NCBI RefSeq assembly: GCF_000826545.1
Contig: NZ_CDME01000008.1
Location: 868,001-932,000, forward strand
Source of the DNA: Kibdelosporangium sp. MJ126-NF4
GTDB lineage: Bacteria > Actinomycetota > Actinomycetes > Mycobacteriales > Pseudonocardiaceae
Direction: 5' to 3'
DNA length: 64,000 nt
This document shows positions 35,868 to 44,654 of the stretch, one piece after another. Positions within the stretch are counted from its first letter, which is position 1, and every line of letters begins with the position of its first letter. Below the pieces are notes generated by a model. The model saw nothing but the letters and a program-made list of their open reading frames with translations, searched no databases and had not been told where the DNA came from. A program made the translations under genes and the position numbers.

Positions 35868-38800
35868 CTAGCGGCCATTTCGAAGGCGATGGATGATCTT
35901 TGTCGCCGCCAGTGCTGTGGTCGCGACGGTCGCTACCGCGGCCAGCGAGGTGAGTGCCCAGCTAGCTGCGCGTTCCGGTTTCGGCCGAGGGGCGGCTGTT
36001 TGTTCGTCGGCCATCGGGTCCCGGTCACCCAACAGCAGTGCCTCGGCGAGGTGCATCGCTCGCCGGCCGGTGTCGCCATGTCCGATCTGGGTGCGGCAGC
36101 TGAACCCGTCCGCGAGCACGAGCGTCTCCGGTGCGGCCTGCCTGACCGCGGGCAGCAGTTGCTGCTCGGCGCACGCCATGGACACGTCGTAGTGGCCGCG
36201 TTCGAAACCGAAGTTCCCCGCCAGACCGCAGCACCCGGAATCCAGCACCCTGACATTGATTCCCGCGCGGCGCAGCACCTGCATATCGGTCTGGAAGCCC
36301 ATAATGGCGTGGTGGTGGCAATGCTTCTGCGCGATCGCTGTCCGATTCAGCCTGCGGGGCCGCCATTCCCCCGGGGCGTGGTGCAGCAGTGCTTCGGCGA
36401 GGGTGACGAAGCGGTCCCGAATCCCGCGCAGGTCGAGGTTGTCCGGCATGAGTTCGGCCGCGTCGGCCCGCAACACCGCCGTACACGACGGCTCCAGGCC
36501 GACGATCAATGATCCAGCATCGATCCATGGCCGCAAAGTTCCGGCTGTTCGAGACAGGACCCGCTTCGCTGTCAGCAGTTGGCCAGTGGAGATCCAGGTC
36601 AGGCCGCAGCACACCGGTTCGGTCGGTACCGCGACCCGGAAGCCCGCTGACTCCAGGATGGACACCGCGGCTTGGCCGATGTGCGGGTGGAAGTAGTTGC
36701 TGAAGGTGTCCGGCCAGATGACCGCCGTCCGTTCGTCCGGTGGTGGGTTGTGGTGCGTGCGTTGCCACCATGCCTGGAACGTCTCGCTGGCGAACGGCGG
36801 TGCTTCGCGTTCCTGGGTGACGCCTGCCAGGCGTTTCCCCACCTGGGCGATGCCAGGGGCCTGCAGGATGGCGTTCGTCGTCCGGGGGACACGCGAGGCG
36901 ATCCTGGCCAGCAGTGGAAGCCAGCCCAGAGCGTAGTGGGCCATCGGCCGGATCCGGCCTTGGTAGTGGTGTGCGAGGAATTCGGCTTTGTAGGTGGCCA
37001 TGTCGACGCCGACCGGGCAGTCGCTCTTGCAGCCCTTGCAGGCCAGGCACAGGTCCAACGCGTCACGGACGGCCGTGGAACGCCAGCCGTCGCCGATCGG
37101 CGAGTCGTGATGCCCCCGCAACATCTCGAACAGCAGCCGCGCCCGGCCCCGTGTCGAGTGCTTCTCCTCGCGGGTGACCTGGTAGGACGGACACATCACG
37201 CCGTTGTCCGGCTGCGGCCGACGACACTGGCCCACACCAACACATCGCAGCACCGCCCGGTTGAAGCTGTGGTCGTCCTCCGGATACTGGAAGTGCGTGT
37301 CCTGGGTATCCGGCCGCCAGTCCGCCCCCAACCTGAGATTCTCGTCGAGCGCGTTCGGTGCGACAACCTTGCCCGGGTTCATCCGGTTGTCCGGGTCGAA
37401 CAAGGACTTCAGCTCACCGAACGCTCGTACGACCTCCGGACCGAACATCCGGACGAGCAGTTCTCCCCGAGCTTGGCCGTCACCATGCTCCCCGGACAAG
37501 GAGCCCCCATACGACACGACGAGATCGGCCGCGTGCTCGACGAACGCGCGGAACGCACGAACTCCTGAGGCGGTGTCCAGCCGGAACGGAATGCGCACGT
37601 GCACGCAGCCTTGGCCGAAGTGGCCGTACAGCGATGGCGTGTCCAGATCGAACCGGTGGAACAGGCGCCGCAGATCACGCAGGTAGTCACCGAGCCGTTC
37701 CGGTGGCACTGCGGCGTCTTCCCAGCCCGGCCAACAGTCGTGTATGCCCCGCGCTCGGGAGGTGGCACCCAGTCCGGACTCTCGGGCCTTCAGCAGTGTT
37801 TGCTGGTCCTCAGCAGAACTGGTGAGCAGGACGTCCTCGTCGTCCTCACCTTTGCCCAGAGCCGAGAGCACCCGCCGGGCACGGTCGGTCGCCTCGTCGA
37901 TGTCCTGGCCGCCGAACTGGACGAGCAGCCAGCCTCCACCAGCGGGGAGCATCCGTGTGGACTCGACGTGCATATTCTGCTCGCTCATGAACTGGACCAG
38001 CCGATCGTCGAGCGCCTCGAGTTGGACCGGCTCGTCGGCTTTGAGGATTGCGGGGACGGCGTCCGCAGCGGCGGCGATGTCCGGATAGCCGAGTACCACC
38101 ATCGCGGTGTGTTCGACCACCGCGACGAGGTCGAGTTCGGCGTGCAACACAGTGGCCAGGGTGCCTTCGCTGCCGACCAGCAACCGTGCCACGTGAAAGT
38201 CCTGTTCGGGCAGCAGCGAGTCGAGGTTGTAGCCGGACACCCGTCGGGGGATGTCCGGAAATCGTTCGCGGATCAGGTCCGCGTAGCGGTCACGGAGCGA
38301 CTCAAGGCCTGTGTAGAGAGTCGCGATCGGCCCGGAGGACTCGATGATCTCGCGACGCTGGTCATCGCTGGTCGCACCGACCCAACACCTGGTCCCCTGA
38401 TAGGTGAGGATCTCCAGGCGCTGGATGTTGTCCACTGTCTTGCCGGTCCGCTGGGCAGTCGCGCCACACGAGTTGTTGCCGATCATCCCGCCGATCGAGC
38501 AGTGGCTGTGCGTCGACGGCCGAGGACCGAACTCGAGCCCGTGCGGACTCAACTGCCGGTTCAGGTCGTCGAGCACGATGCCGGGCTCCACCACACACGT
38601 ACGCCGCTGTGCATCGACCGAGACAATGCGATTGCAGTACTTCGTCCAGTCGACCACGACAGCGACGTTCGTGCACTCGCCCGCCAGGCTCGTCCCCCCG
38701 CCGCGGGACAACACCGGCGCATCGTGCTCACGGCAGACCTCGATGGCGGTGACAGCGGCTTCGACCGAGCGCGGAATCACCACACCGATGGGCACCTGCC

Positions 38801-38930
38801 GGTAATTGGAACCGTCGGTCGCGTAAGCGCCGCGCGAACCCGGATCGAACCGCACTTCCCCATCGACGCGACTGAGCAAGGCAGACTCCAGCGCCTCAAC
38901 ATTGACACGTGGCAGGATGTGCGTACTCAC
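35868..38930 (-). CDS. FAD-linked oxidase fused to 4Fe-4S and CCG domains (GlcD-GlpC-like)
   Basis: About 1020 residues from GTG 38930. In order: an FAD_binding_4 domain (LSRGGGTSLAGECTN and GGMIGNNSCGATAQRTG), an FAD oxidase C domain, a ferredoxin-like Fe-S part (GQCRRPQPDNGVMCPSYQV, then CLACKGCKSDCPVG), two CCG domains (PVCCGLTWIST and DSGCCGLAGNFGFE) and one C-terminal membrane helix (LTSLAAVATVATTALAATKI). The layout is that of D-lactate or glycolate dehydrogenases that give electrons to the quinone pool. The membrane helix is unusual and would fix the enzyme to the membrane. Operator copy 14 lies upstream. Confidence 0.85.
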   Translation of the reverse strand: MSTHILPRVNVEALESALLSRVDGEVRFDPGSRGAYATDGSNYRQVPIGVVIPRSVEAAVTAIEVCREHDAPVLSRGGGTSLAGECTNVAVVVDWTKYCNRIVSVDAQRRTCVVEPGIVLDDLNRQLSPHGLEFGPRPSTHSHCSIGGMIGNNSCGATAQRTGKTVDNIQRLEILTYQGTRCWVGATSDDQRREIIESSGPIATLYTGLESLRDRYADLIRERFPDIPRRVSGYNLDSLLPEQDFHVARLLVGSEGTLATVLHAELDLVAVVEHTAMVVLGYPDIAAAADAVPAILKADEPVQLEALDDRLVQFMSEQNMHVESTRMLPAGGGWLLVQFGGQDIDEATDRARRVLSALGKGEDDEDVLLTSSAEDQQTLLKARESGLGATSRARGIHDCWPGWEDAAVPPERLGDYLRDLRRLFHRFDLDTPSLYGHFGQGCVHVRIPFRLDTASGVRAFRAFVEHAADLVVSYGGSLSGEHGDGQARGELLVRMFGPEVVRAFGELKSLFDPDNRMNPGKVVAPNALDENLRLGADWRPDTQDTHFQYPEDDHSFNRAVLRCVGVGQCRRPQPDNGVMCPSYQVTREEKHSTRGRARLLFEMLRGHHDSPIGDGWRSTAVRDALDLCLACKGCKSDCPVGVDMATYKAEFLAHHYQGRIRPMAHYALGWLPLLARIASRVPRTTNAILQAPGIAQVGKRLAGVTQEREAPPFASETFQAWWQRTHHNPPPDERTAVIWPDTFSNYFHPHIGQAAVSILESAGFRVAVPTEPVCCGLTWISTGQLLTAKRVLSRTAGTLRPWIDAGSLIVGLEPSCTAVLRADAAELMPDNLDLRGIRDRFVTLAEALLHHAPGEWRPRRLNRTAIAQKHCHHHAIMGFQTDMQVLRRAGINVRVLDSGCCGLAGNFGFERGHYDVSMACAEQQLLPAVRQAAPETLVLADGFSCRTQIGHGDTGRRAMHLAEALLLGDRDPMADEQTAAPRPKPERAASWALTSLAAVATVATTALAATKIIHRLRNGR

Positions 38931-39100
38931 CGTGACGTGCTCTCCTTGTTCTTGGCCTCTGACCTGGGGCGTCTGTAACCAGGCCATGTCCACCTGCTCA
39001 GAAACGGGGACGCCGCCCGCCGCAAGGAGCGAGCTATGGACTAGTGGTACCTCGAACGGCTCTGGTCAACCATCCGCCACTTGATTCAGACGGACATGCG

Positions 39101-39129
39101 ATGCACAGCGCAAATGTTTGAGGCGGCAA
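39101..39129. promoter_or_regulatory. Recurrent operator, copy 14
   Basis: Half-sites ATGC, GCAA, TTTG and GCAA, 170 bp upstream of the FAD/Fe-S gene start (107 bp from the open-frame start). Confidence 0.55.
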
Positions 39130-39156
39130 CAATCAATGCGGCCACTCCTGTTGCCA

Positions 39157-39615
39157 TCAAGCAGGCCCACGGCGCATCCGTCCACTGCGGACACCGCGAC
39201 CGAGCGCCACACCGAGGCCGATCATGCCGATCGCCAGCCCGAGGTGCAGCCAGTTGTCCGCGATGTTCAGCGGGACGAAGTTGGCTGTGCTGTCCATGTC
39301 GATCACCAGGCCGTAGGCCCAGAGCACGAGGTAGACGATACCGCCGCCGATGAGGAAACCACGGGCGCTGGCCGCGGTGCGCGCCATGGCCAGACCGGCC
39401 ACGCCGAAGGCGAGGTGCACGATGTTGTGCAGGATCGAAACCTGGAGAAGGCCGAGGAGTAGTGCATCGGAGTGGTGTCCGGCGAACTGGAGGGTGTCGT
39501 AGTTGGTGGTCACACCCGGGATGAATCCCGCGACGCCGACCAGCAGGAACACCACGCCGACTACCACAGCGGCCATCTGGACGGGTGTCCGCGTTGTTTG
39601 TCCTGCCTGTGTCAT
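39157..39615 (-). CDS. DUF4383 membrane protein
   Basis: 152 residues, four helices. The family pattern is clear: AVVVGVVFLLVGVAGFIPGV near the N-terminus, then a HNIVHLAFGVAGLAMAR segment and DNWLHLGLAIGMIGLGVAL. Start ATG 39615 with AGAGGA upstream. DUF4383 proteins are common in Actinobacteria and have no known function. Confidence 0.8.
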   Translation of the reverse strand: MTQAGQTTRTPVQMAAVVVGVVFLLVGVAGFIPGVTTNYDTLQFAGHHSDALLLGLLQVSILHNIVHLAFGVAGLAMARTAASARGFLIGGGIVYLVLWAYGLVIDMDSTANFVPLNIADNWLHLGLAIGMIGLGVALGRGVRSGRMRRGPA

Positions 39616-39794
39616 GACAGTCTCCTCTGGTCGAAATGTCCGTTGAAGTCGGCTACCCGTGCCACTGTGGTCAAAACGCTGAGGCGTGGGACAGGTTCCT
39701 CGAACAGCAATCAGACGCGAAGATCATCCACTGTGGCTGTTGAGCGCCTGTTGTGTGCGCGTGGCCAGTTGCCATCCTGAAGGTGGAACCGCCG

Positions 39795-40145
39795 TCAGGC
39801 TTTTTCGGCCTTCCTTGTGTGGCGACCGAATCCCGGGGGGAAACCGTGCTGGACCAACCGGCTCTCCGCCATGTCATCTCCCGATGCCACCAGGACGAAC
39901 ACGGAGTAACACAGTGCGCCGCCCAGCGCGAGGTAGATCGACCACGTCGGAACCGGCAGCAGGTTCAGAACGAAGTATCCGGCGATGAGGAACGGCAGCG
40001 TGCGCACCACCAGGCGGACCGCGTAACGCAAACGCCAAGTCGGCGTAGTGGCATCGCGCAGAACCCAGTCACGGTACCGGTCAGGCAGTCGTCCGCCGAA
40101 GGCGAACCAAAGCCATCGCAGTGGGTCCGGCCGTCGGACTACCAT
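39795..40145 (-). CDS. DUF5313-like membrane protein
   Basis: 116 residues, two to three helices. It opens RRPDPLRWLWFAFGGRLPDR, the DUF5313-type start, followed by YRDWVLRDATTPTW, then hydrophobic segments and the polar FPPGFGRHTRKAEKA tail. Known members occur widely in mycobacteria and relatives; function unknown. Start ATG 40145; no operator copy seen. Confidence 0.65.
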   Translation of the reverse strand: MVVRRPDPLRWLWFAFGGRLPDRYRDWVLRDATTPTWRLRYAVRLVVRTLPFLIAGYFVLNLLPVPTWSIYLALGGALCYSVFVLVASGDDMAESRLVQHGFPPGFGRHTRKAEKA

Positions 40146-40244
40146 GATTGACGCTCCCCCGTTCTCGCGGTGGGTTGTTGCTCCCCTACAGTCGCGTTCC
40201 CGTTCATACTGGATCCAATCGTGCGAGGCACTAGGGGCGAGCCA

Positions 40245-41177
40245 CTAGCTGTCGGCCTTGGCCGCCTCGTCATTCTCCGGCACCGGGATGACGGCAACCG
40301 GGCAGTCGGCGTGATACAACATCGCGTGACTGACCGACCCAAGCAGTACTCGGCGCGCCACCCCGTGCCGATGACTACCCACCACGACAACAGTGGCCTG
40401 GCTGGTGCGTTCGAGCAGTGCTCGTGCAGCGGTACTCTCCACCACCTCCAGGTCGGCCCGTACCCCGGGATACCGGTCGCGCCACTCATCCAGGTGTTTG
40501 CCGAGGGCCTCCACTGTGGCTTCGCGCGGGTTGTCGGCCGACTCTGGTGGCGACCCCGCGCGTGGGAGCATCTGTTCTGCCCAATGGCCAGGAAGGCCAT
40601 GTACGGCACGCAGCGGTGTGCCGTGCCGTGCGGCATACTCGAACGCGTAGGCCAGTATGTGTCGACTGGACGCAGTACCGTCGAATCCCAGTAGAACACC
40701 GGAATCGTCGGCCTGGCGTTCCGTGTCGCCGCGCACGACCACGATCGGCCGCTCCGAGATGCGGACCAGGTCCGCGGCGGTCGACCCGAGCACAACGCGG
40801 GGGAGCGCGCCGCGGCCGGACGATCCAATCACTACCAGCTCGGCGTTCAACTCATCGGCGACGCTGTGAATGGCGTGTGCGGGTTCCTCCTGCGGAAATC
40901 GGGTCGAGATGTCCAGATCGGGGTTCGCGCGCACAAGGTCGGCGACAACCGGCTCAACGACCGACCTCGCCTCCTCCGCTATTCTGGCGTCACCCAGAGC
41001 GGCCGCGGGCTGCCAACCATAGGCCGCGGTGGCGACGTATGGATGCACTGCGTGAACAATGACCAGAGGTAGTGCGCGTGCGTTCGCTTCTGCCGCCGCC
41101 CACCTGGCTGCCCGTTGAGCGTTGGCGGAACCGTCGAAACCGACGGCTACGGTGCTGCTGTGGAGTACGGTATCCAT
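40245..41177 (-). CDS. Tandem-domain universal stress protein
   Basis: 310 residues from ATG 41177 (AAGGGAAAGT just before). Two UspA domains: VAVGFDGSANAQRAARWAAA with VIGSSGRGALPRVVLGSTAA, and VLLGFDGTASSRHILAYAFE with VVGSHRHGVARRVLLGSVS. Both G-(x)2-G-(x)9-G ATP-type motifs are intact, so it may bind ATP. A stress/dormancy marker. Operator copy 15 ends only 18 bp before the start. Confidence 0.85.
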   Translation of the reverse strand: MDTVLHSSTVAVGFDGSANAQRAARWAAAEANARALPLVIVHAVHPYVATAAYGWQPAAALGDARIAEEARSVVEPVVADLVRANPDLDISTRFPQEEPAHAIHSVADELNAELVVIGSSGRGALPRVVLGSTAADLVRISERPIVVVRGDTERQADDSGVLLGFDGTASSRHILAYAFEYAARHGTPLRAVHGLPGHWAEQMLPRAGSPPESADNPREATVEALGKHLDEWRDRYPGVRADLEVVESTAARALLERTSQATVVVVGSHRHGVARRVLLGSVSHAMLYHADCPVAVIPVPENDEAAKADS

Positions 41178-41195
41178 ACTTTCCCTTCTCAAGAG

Positions 41196-41224
41196 TTGGT
41201 GCCTACAACGTTTGTACCCAGCAA
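41196..41224. promoter_or_regulatory. Recurrent operator, copy 15
   Basis: Half-sites TTGG, ACAA, TTGT and GCAA, one or two mismatches per dyad, 18 bp upstream of the UspA gene. Confidence 0.65.
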
Positions 41225-41443
41225 TGGTCTGTGAGTACCCGAATCACGGGCCTCGTAACGCGGTCCGGAATCCGCGCGGCTCTCCGACGCGACATCCGCA
41301 CCGTCGTCGGTCGCGGGTCACAGCGGCACCAGCGGTGATGCCGTCAGACGGAGTGGTTGTCGTCATCGGCGGTGGCGGAGGAGCGCGGACGGGCCTGTGG
41401 TGTCGTCGCCTCCCCCAATCGGCGGAGATGGCCATCGCGGGAA

Positions 41444-42364
41444 CTAGGCAGTCTCGTCCTCAGGCTCAGGAACGACGGCAACCGGGCAGTTCGCGTGGTA
41501 CAGCATCGCGTGGCTGACCGAGCCGAACACTGTTCGCTGAATGGGGCCGTGGCGCCCACATCCCACCACCACGAGGCTGGCGTCGCTCGTCATATCGAGC
41601 AGGACCTGCGCGGGACGGTCGTCGACTACTTCCAGAGTCGCGGTGACTGAGGGAAAACGCTCGAGGTACTCGATCAAGTGCCCCTCGGTGAGTTCGGCCG
41701 CGCTCCCGCCAGGCGTGATGGCCTCCTGGTCGGACAAGGACAGCGGCCCGACGAGGTCGAGCCAACGAGCGCCCAGCGCGTGCACAACGTGAACGGCCTT
41801 CCCATGGGTGGCCGCGTAGTCGAAGGCGAAGGCAAGGAGCCGCCTGGTTGCCTTTGTGCTGTCCACACCCACAGTGACCGCGCCATCGGCAGGAGATTCC
41901 CGGCCGTCACGGACGACCACCACGGGATGGTCGGTGATGTGCACCAAGTCGGCAGTGGTCGAGCCGACCAGTACGCGCGGGATGGCATCGCGTCCCGATG
42001 ATCCGACCACCGTCAACTTGGCTTCCAGATCGATGGTGATGTCTCGGAGTGCTGTCGCCGCGTCTGCCTCGGACAACGTTGCGACCACGTCGATGTCGGG
42101 TGTCGCGTGCCTTGTCTCAGCCAGGAGCGGTTCCAAAGCCCGGATCGCCGCCGCCCGTCGCGGCGTCGCGACGGGCTCAACGGCGGGGTGGCGCACGTAG
42201 GCGGCCGTGGTGGGATGGAGGTCCAAGCCGTGGACTATCACGAGCGGTCGTTCGCGAACTCCTGCTTCGGCGGCCGCCCACCGGACCGCGCGGCGTGAAC
42301 CATCTGAATCGTCGAAGCCGACGACCACGGCGTGTCGACGATCACGATACTCCATGCAGGACAT
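41444..42364 (-). CDS. Tandem-domain universal stress protein
   Basis: 306 residues from ATG 42364, chosen because GAGGAG lies 8 nt upstream; other ATGs lie close by. Two UspA domains: VVVGFDDSDGSRRAVRWAAA with VVGSSGRDAIPRVLVGST, and VTVGVDSTKATRRLLAFAFD with VVVGCGRHGPIQRTVFGSVS. It is a paralogue of the protein at 40245. A near-perfect operator (copy 16) lies 21 bp upstream. Confidence 0.85.
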   Translation of the reverse strand: MSCMEYRDRRHAVVVGFDDSDGSRRAVRWAAAEAGVRERPLVIVHGLDLHPTTAAYVRHPAVEPVATPRRAAAIRALEPLLAETRHATPDIDVVATLSEADAATALRDITIDLEAKLTVVGSSGRDAIPRVLVGSTTADLVHITDHPVVVVRDGRESPADGAVTVGVDSTKATRRLLAFAFDYAATHGKAVHVVHALGARWLDLVGPLSLSDQEAITPGGSAAELTEGHLIEYLERFPSVTATLEVVDDRPAQVLLDMTSDASLVVVGCGRHGPIQRTVFGSVSHAMLYHANCPVAVVPEPEDETA

Positions 42365-42385
42365 GGTGACCACTCCTCGTGATCG

Positions 42386-42414
42386 TTGCTATCAGCAAGA
42401 TTTGCCAACACCAA
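42386..42414. promoter_or_regulatory. Recurrent operator, copy 16 (best example)
   Basis: Half-sites TTGC, GCAA, TTGC and CCAA: a single mismatch over all 16 consensus positions. The left dyad and the core GCAA-GAT-TTGC are perfect. It lies 21 bp upstream of the second UspA gene. Confidence 0.75.
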
Positions 42415-42452
42415 CATAATCGGTGCACCCGTCGGTGCCGGCAGGTACCGAC

Positions 42453-42850
42453 CTATCGCTTCAGTTCCGTGAACGGAGTGACGATTCCGTCGCGGACGCA
42501 ACGAACAACAACGTGGCGACGCGCAACGACCAGGCCAACGGCCAGAACGACGTACACCCCGGACATCACGAGGATGACGACTCGGTTGATGTCCGGAGCC
42601 AGCAGGATGCTCGCCGCGAACTGCGGGCCGAACAAGGCGAACAACGAGATCGCCCCTTTGGCCGTGATACGTCGATCGATCAGGATGCTGACGGCGAACA
42701 ACGACTGTGTCGCGGTGATCAGCAACTCCAGTCGCTGGTGGCCGTCGATGGGCAGTCCGCTGTTGATTGCCCAGCGGTGCCGGATGAACAGCACCGAACG
42801 ACAAGAACCACAGCGCCGTACGTCGTGCGCAGTCTGAATGCCTGCGGCCC
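42453..42850 (-). pseudogene. C-terminal remnant of a cation-exchanger-like membrane gene
   Basis: On the minus strand TALWFLSFGAV in one frame continues in the next as LFIRHRWAINSGLPIDGHQ, then helices (ITATQSLFAVSILIDRRI and VVILVMSGVYVVLAVGL) and a short soluble end. The pattern fits the C-terminus of sodium/calcium-exchanger-like membrane proteins, but only ~125 codons survive and one frameshift breaks them. The upstream part is missing; the CPA1 antiporter gene follows. Family assignment is moderate. Confidence 0.45.
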
Positions 42851-42926
42851 GGGATCGCCTGGCTGCCGCCGTCGCGCGTTGTCGCCACGAACACGCTGGG
42901 CCCCTGCCGAAACCGGGATCGTTCGG

Positions 42927-44270
42927 TTACTGGGCGGTGAGGTTGTCATCGTCGGACACGTCGCAGACCAGTCGACCACGGCCGTGATCGACCGGATCAG
43001 AGCCGTTTCGCAGGGCCCTGCTTCTGTCGAGTATGCGCATCGACGGCGACGCTGTGACGCCATGCAGGACGATGGATCCGATCACCACGACGGCAACGAT
43101 CCGCCAGAGAGTGCGCGGATCACCGAATTCCCCTGCCTGGAGGGCGTAGGTGAGGTAGAACAGCGAACCCACGCCTCGGACGCCGAAGAACGAAATCACG
43201 GCTCGTTCCCGCAGGCCGGTCCCACGACCCACCAAAGCGGCCAACCCCGCCAGCGGCCGTACGACAAGCAGGACTGCCGCCGCCACCAGGATCTCCCGCC
43301 AGGTGAGACCGGCGAGGAGGCCGGTCGCGGCGGCGCCACCGAGCAGGAAGATGATCAACACGGTCACCATCCGCTCGGTCTGCTCGATGTACTGGTGCAG
43401 CACACGGTGATAGCCGTGGGACCGCTCCGCCGCGCGGATGGTGCAGCCGCACACGAACACGGCGACGAAGCCGTACCCCTCAGCGAGCTCGGCCAGGCCG
43501 AAGGTCAGAAACGTCGCGGCGAGCCCAACGAATCCCTCGGCGTGCTCGGCCAGCCGGACCTTCGTCGACGGCACGGAGAAGAACAGCTTGCCAAGCAGCC
43601 AACCGATCAGCAGCCCACACACCACCCCCACCGTCAGCCGCCACAGCACGTCCACGACCAACCAGTCCCATACCCACCCCGCCTGAGCGGCGGCCAGGGC
43701 CACAGCGGCATAGACGAACGGAAACGCCAAACCGTCGTTCAGACCCGCCTCGGCGGTCAGGGTGTGCCTGGTCTCATCGTCGTCGTTCTCATCGTCGGCA
43801 GGTTCGGCTACTTGGACCTCGGTCGCCAGAACGGGATCGGTCGGCGCGAGCACAGCGGCGAGCAGGACCGCGGCCGCGAGCCCGACACCGAGCACCGCCC
43901 AGCCGAGCAGGCCCACCGCGATCATCGACAGCGGCATAGCGATGGCCAGCAGCCGCCACGTCGTCGCCCACCTGCGCAGCCCGACCGGCCGGTTGAGGGC
44001 AAGTCCGGCGCCCATCAGTGAGATGATCACGCACAGTTCGGTGAGGTGCTGGGTCACGGTCGCGTACCGGACCGGATCCGGATCCGGCAGCGCACCGATC
44101 GTGCCGAACGACACGGCTCCGACGGCGAGAAACACCATCGGCATGGAGAATGGTGCCTTGCCCAACAGCCGCGGCAACAGCGCCGCGGCCAACATAGCGG
44201 CGCCCGCAGCAGCGTAGATCAGCAACGGTGCACCGGCTTTCTTGCGAACGCCCCACCGGGCGCAGAGCAT
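42927..44270 (-). CDS. CPA1-type Na+/H+ antiporter
   Basis: 447 residues, about 12-13 helices, similar in plan to the protein at 26639 but not closely related. The antiporter core is seen at AAVLAPTDPVLATEVQVAEP (TDP motif) and AEAGLNDGLAFPFVYAAVAL (the ND pair). An acidic insert after the TDP motif (EPADDENDDDETRH) faces the cytoplasm. The start ATG 44270 has a poor ribosome-binding site; an internal TTG could also be used. It is the last plainly intact gene before the decayed region. Confidence 0.8.
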   Translation of the reverse strand: MLCARWGVRKKAGAPLLIYAAAGAAMLAAALLPRLLGKAPFSMPMVFLAVGAVSFGTIGALPDPDPVRYATVTQHLTELCVIISLMGAGLALNRPVGLRRWATTWRLLAIAMPLSMIAVGLLGWAVLGVGLAAAVLLAAVLAPTDPVLATEVQVAEPADDENDDDETRHTLTAEAGLNDGLAFPFVYAAVALAAAQAGWVWDWLVVDVLWRLTVGVVCGLLIGWLLGKLFFSVPSTKVRLAEHAEGFVGLAATFLTFGLAELAEGYGFVAVFVCGCTIRAAERSHGYHRVLHQYIEQTERMVTVLIIFLLGGAAATGLLAGLTWREILVAAAVLLVVRPLAGLAALVGRGTGLRERAVISFFGVRGVGSLFYLTYALQAGEFGDPRTLWRIVAVVVIGSIVLHGVTASPSMRILDRSRALRNGSDPVDHGRGRLVCDVSDDDNLTAQ

Positions 44271-44654
44271 CTATTCATCGACATCCACGCAGGTGACACC
44301 TCCGGTCATGCGGACAAGCACAACATAGGAGCCGATGCCGGAGTGTTCGGGGCCAGGAAAAGCCCTCGCTCGATGTGGTCCTACGTGGGACTGGCACCGG
44401 ACCGCAGCATCAGCTCGTCGCGCCGCCCACCCCTGAGCCACGCTTAGGTGACGATACCCAGAGCCCATCGTCACGGCTCCTCGCCGACGCCTGTGCGGAG
44501 CTCAGCCAACGGCCCACCGTCCACACAGGATGCCCAAGGATCGGTCGGCGAACCCGAACCCTGGCGAAGCCCCACCACGAACTCGTCGATCGCTTCCCTC
44601 ACGGTACGCGGGGCGGGGTCCACCCCAACTCGGTACGAGCACGATTCGTATCCA
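44271..44654. other. 384 bp without a supported gene
   Basis: No frame with a recognisable product. It lies between the CPA1 start and the decayed MmyB-like gene, and probably holds the antiporter promoter. I see no operator copy. Confidence 0.4.

Noticed and set aside
42423..44021. 532-residue plus-strand open frame opposite the antiporter
   Set aside because: Polar low-complexity sequence with many Arg, Gln and His; the antiporter on the minus strand accounts for the region.
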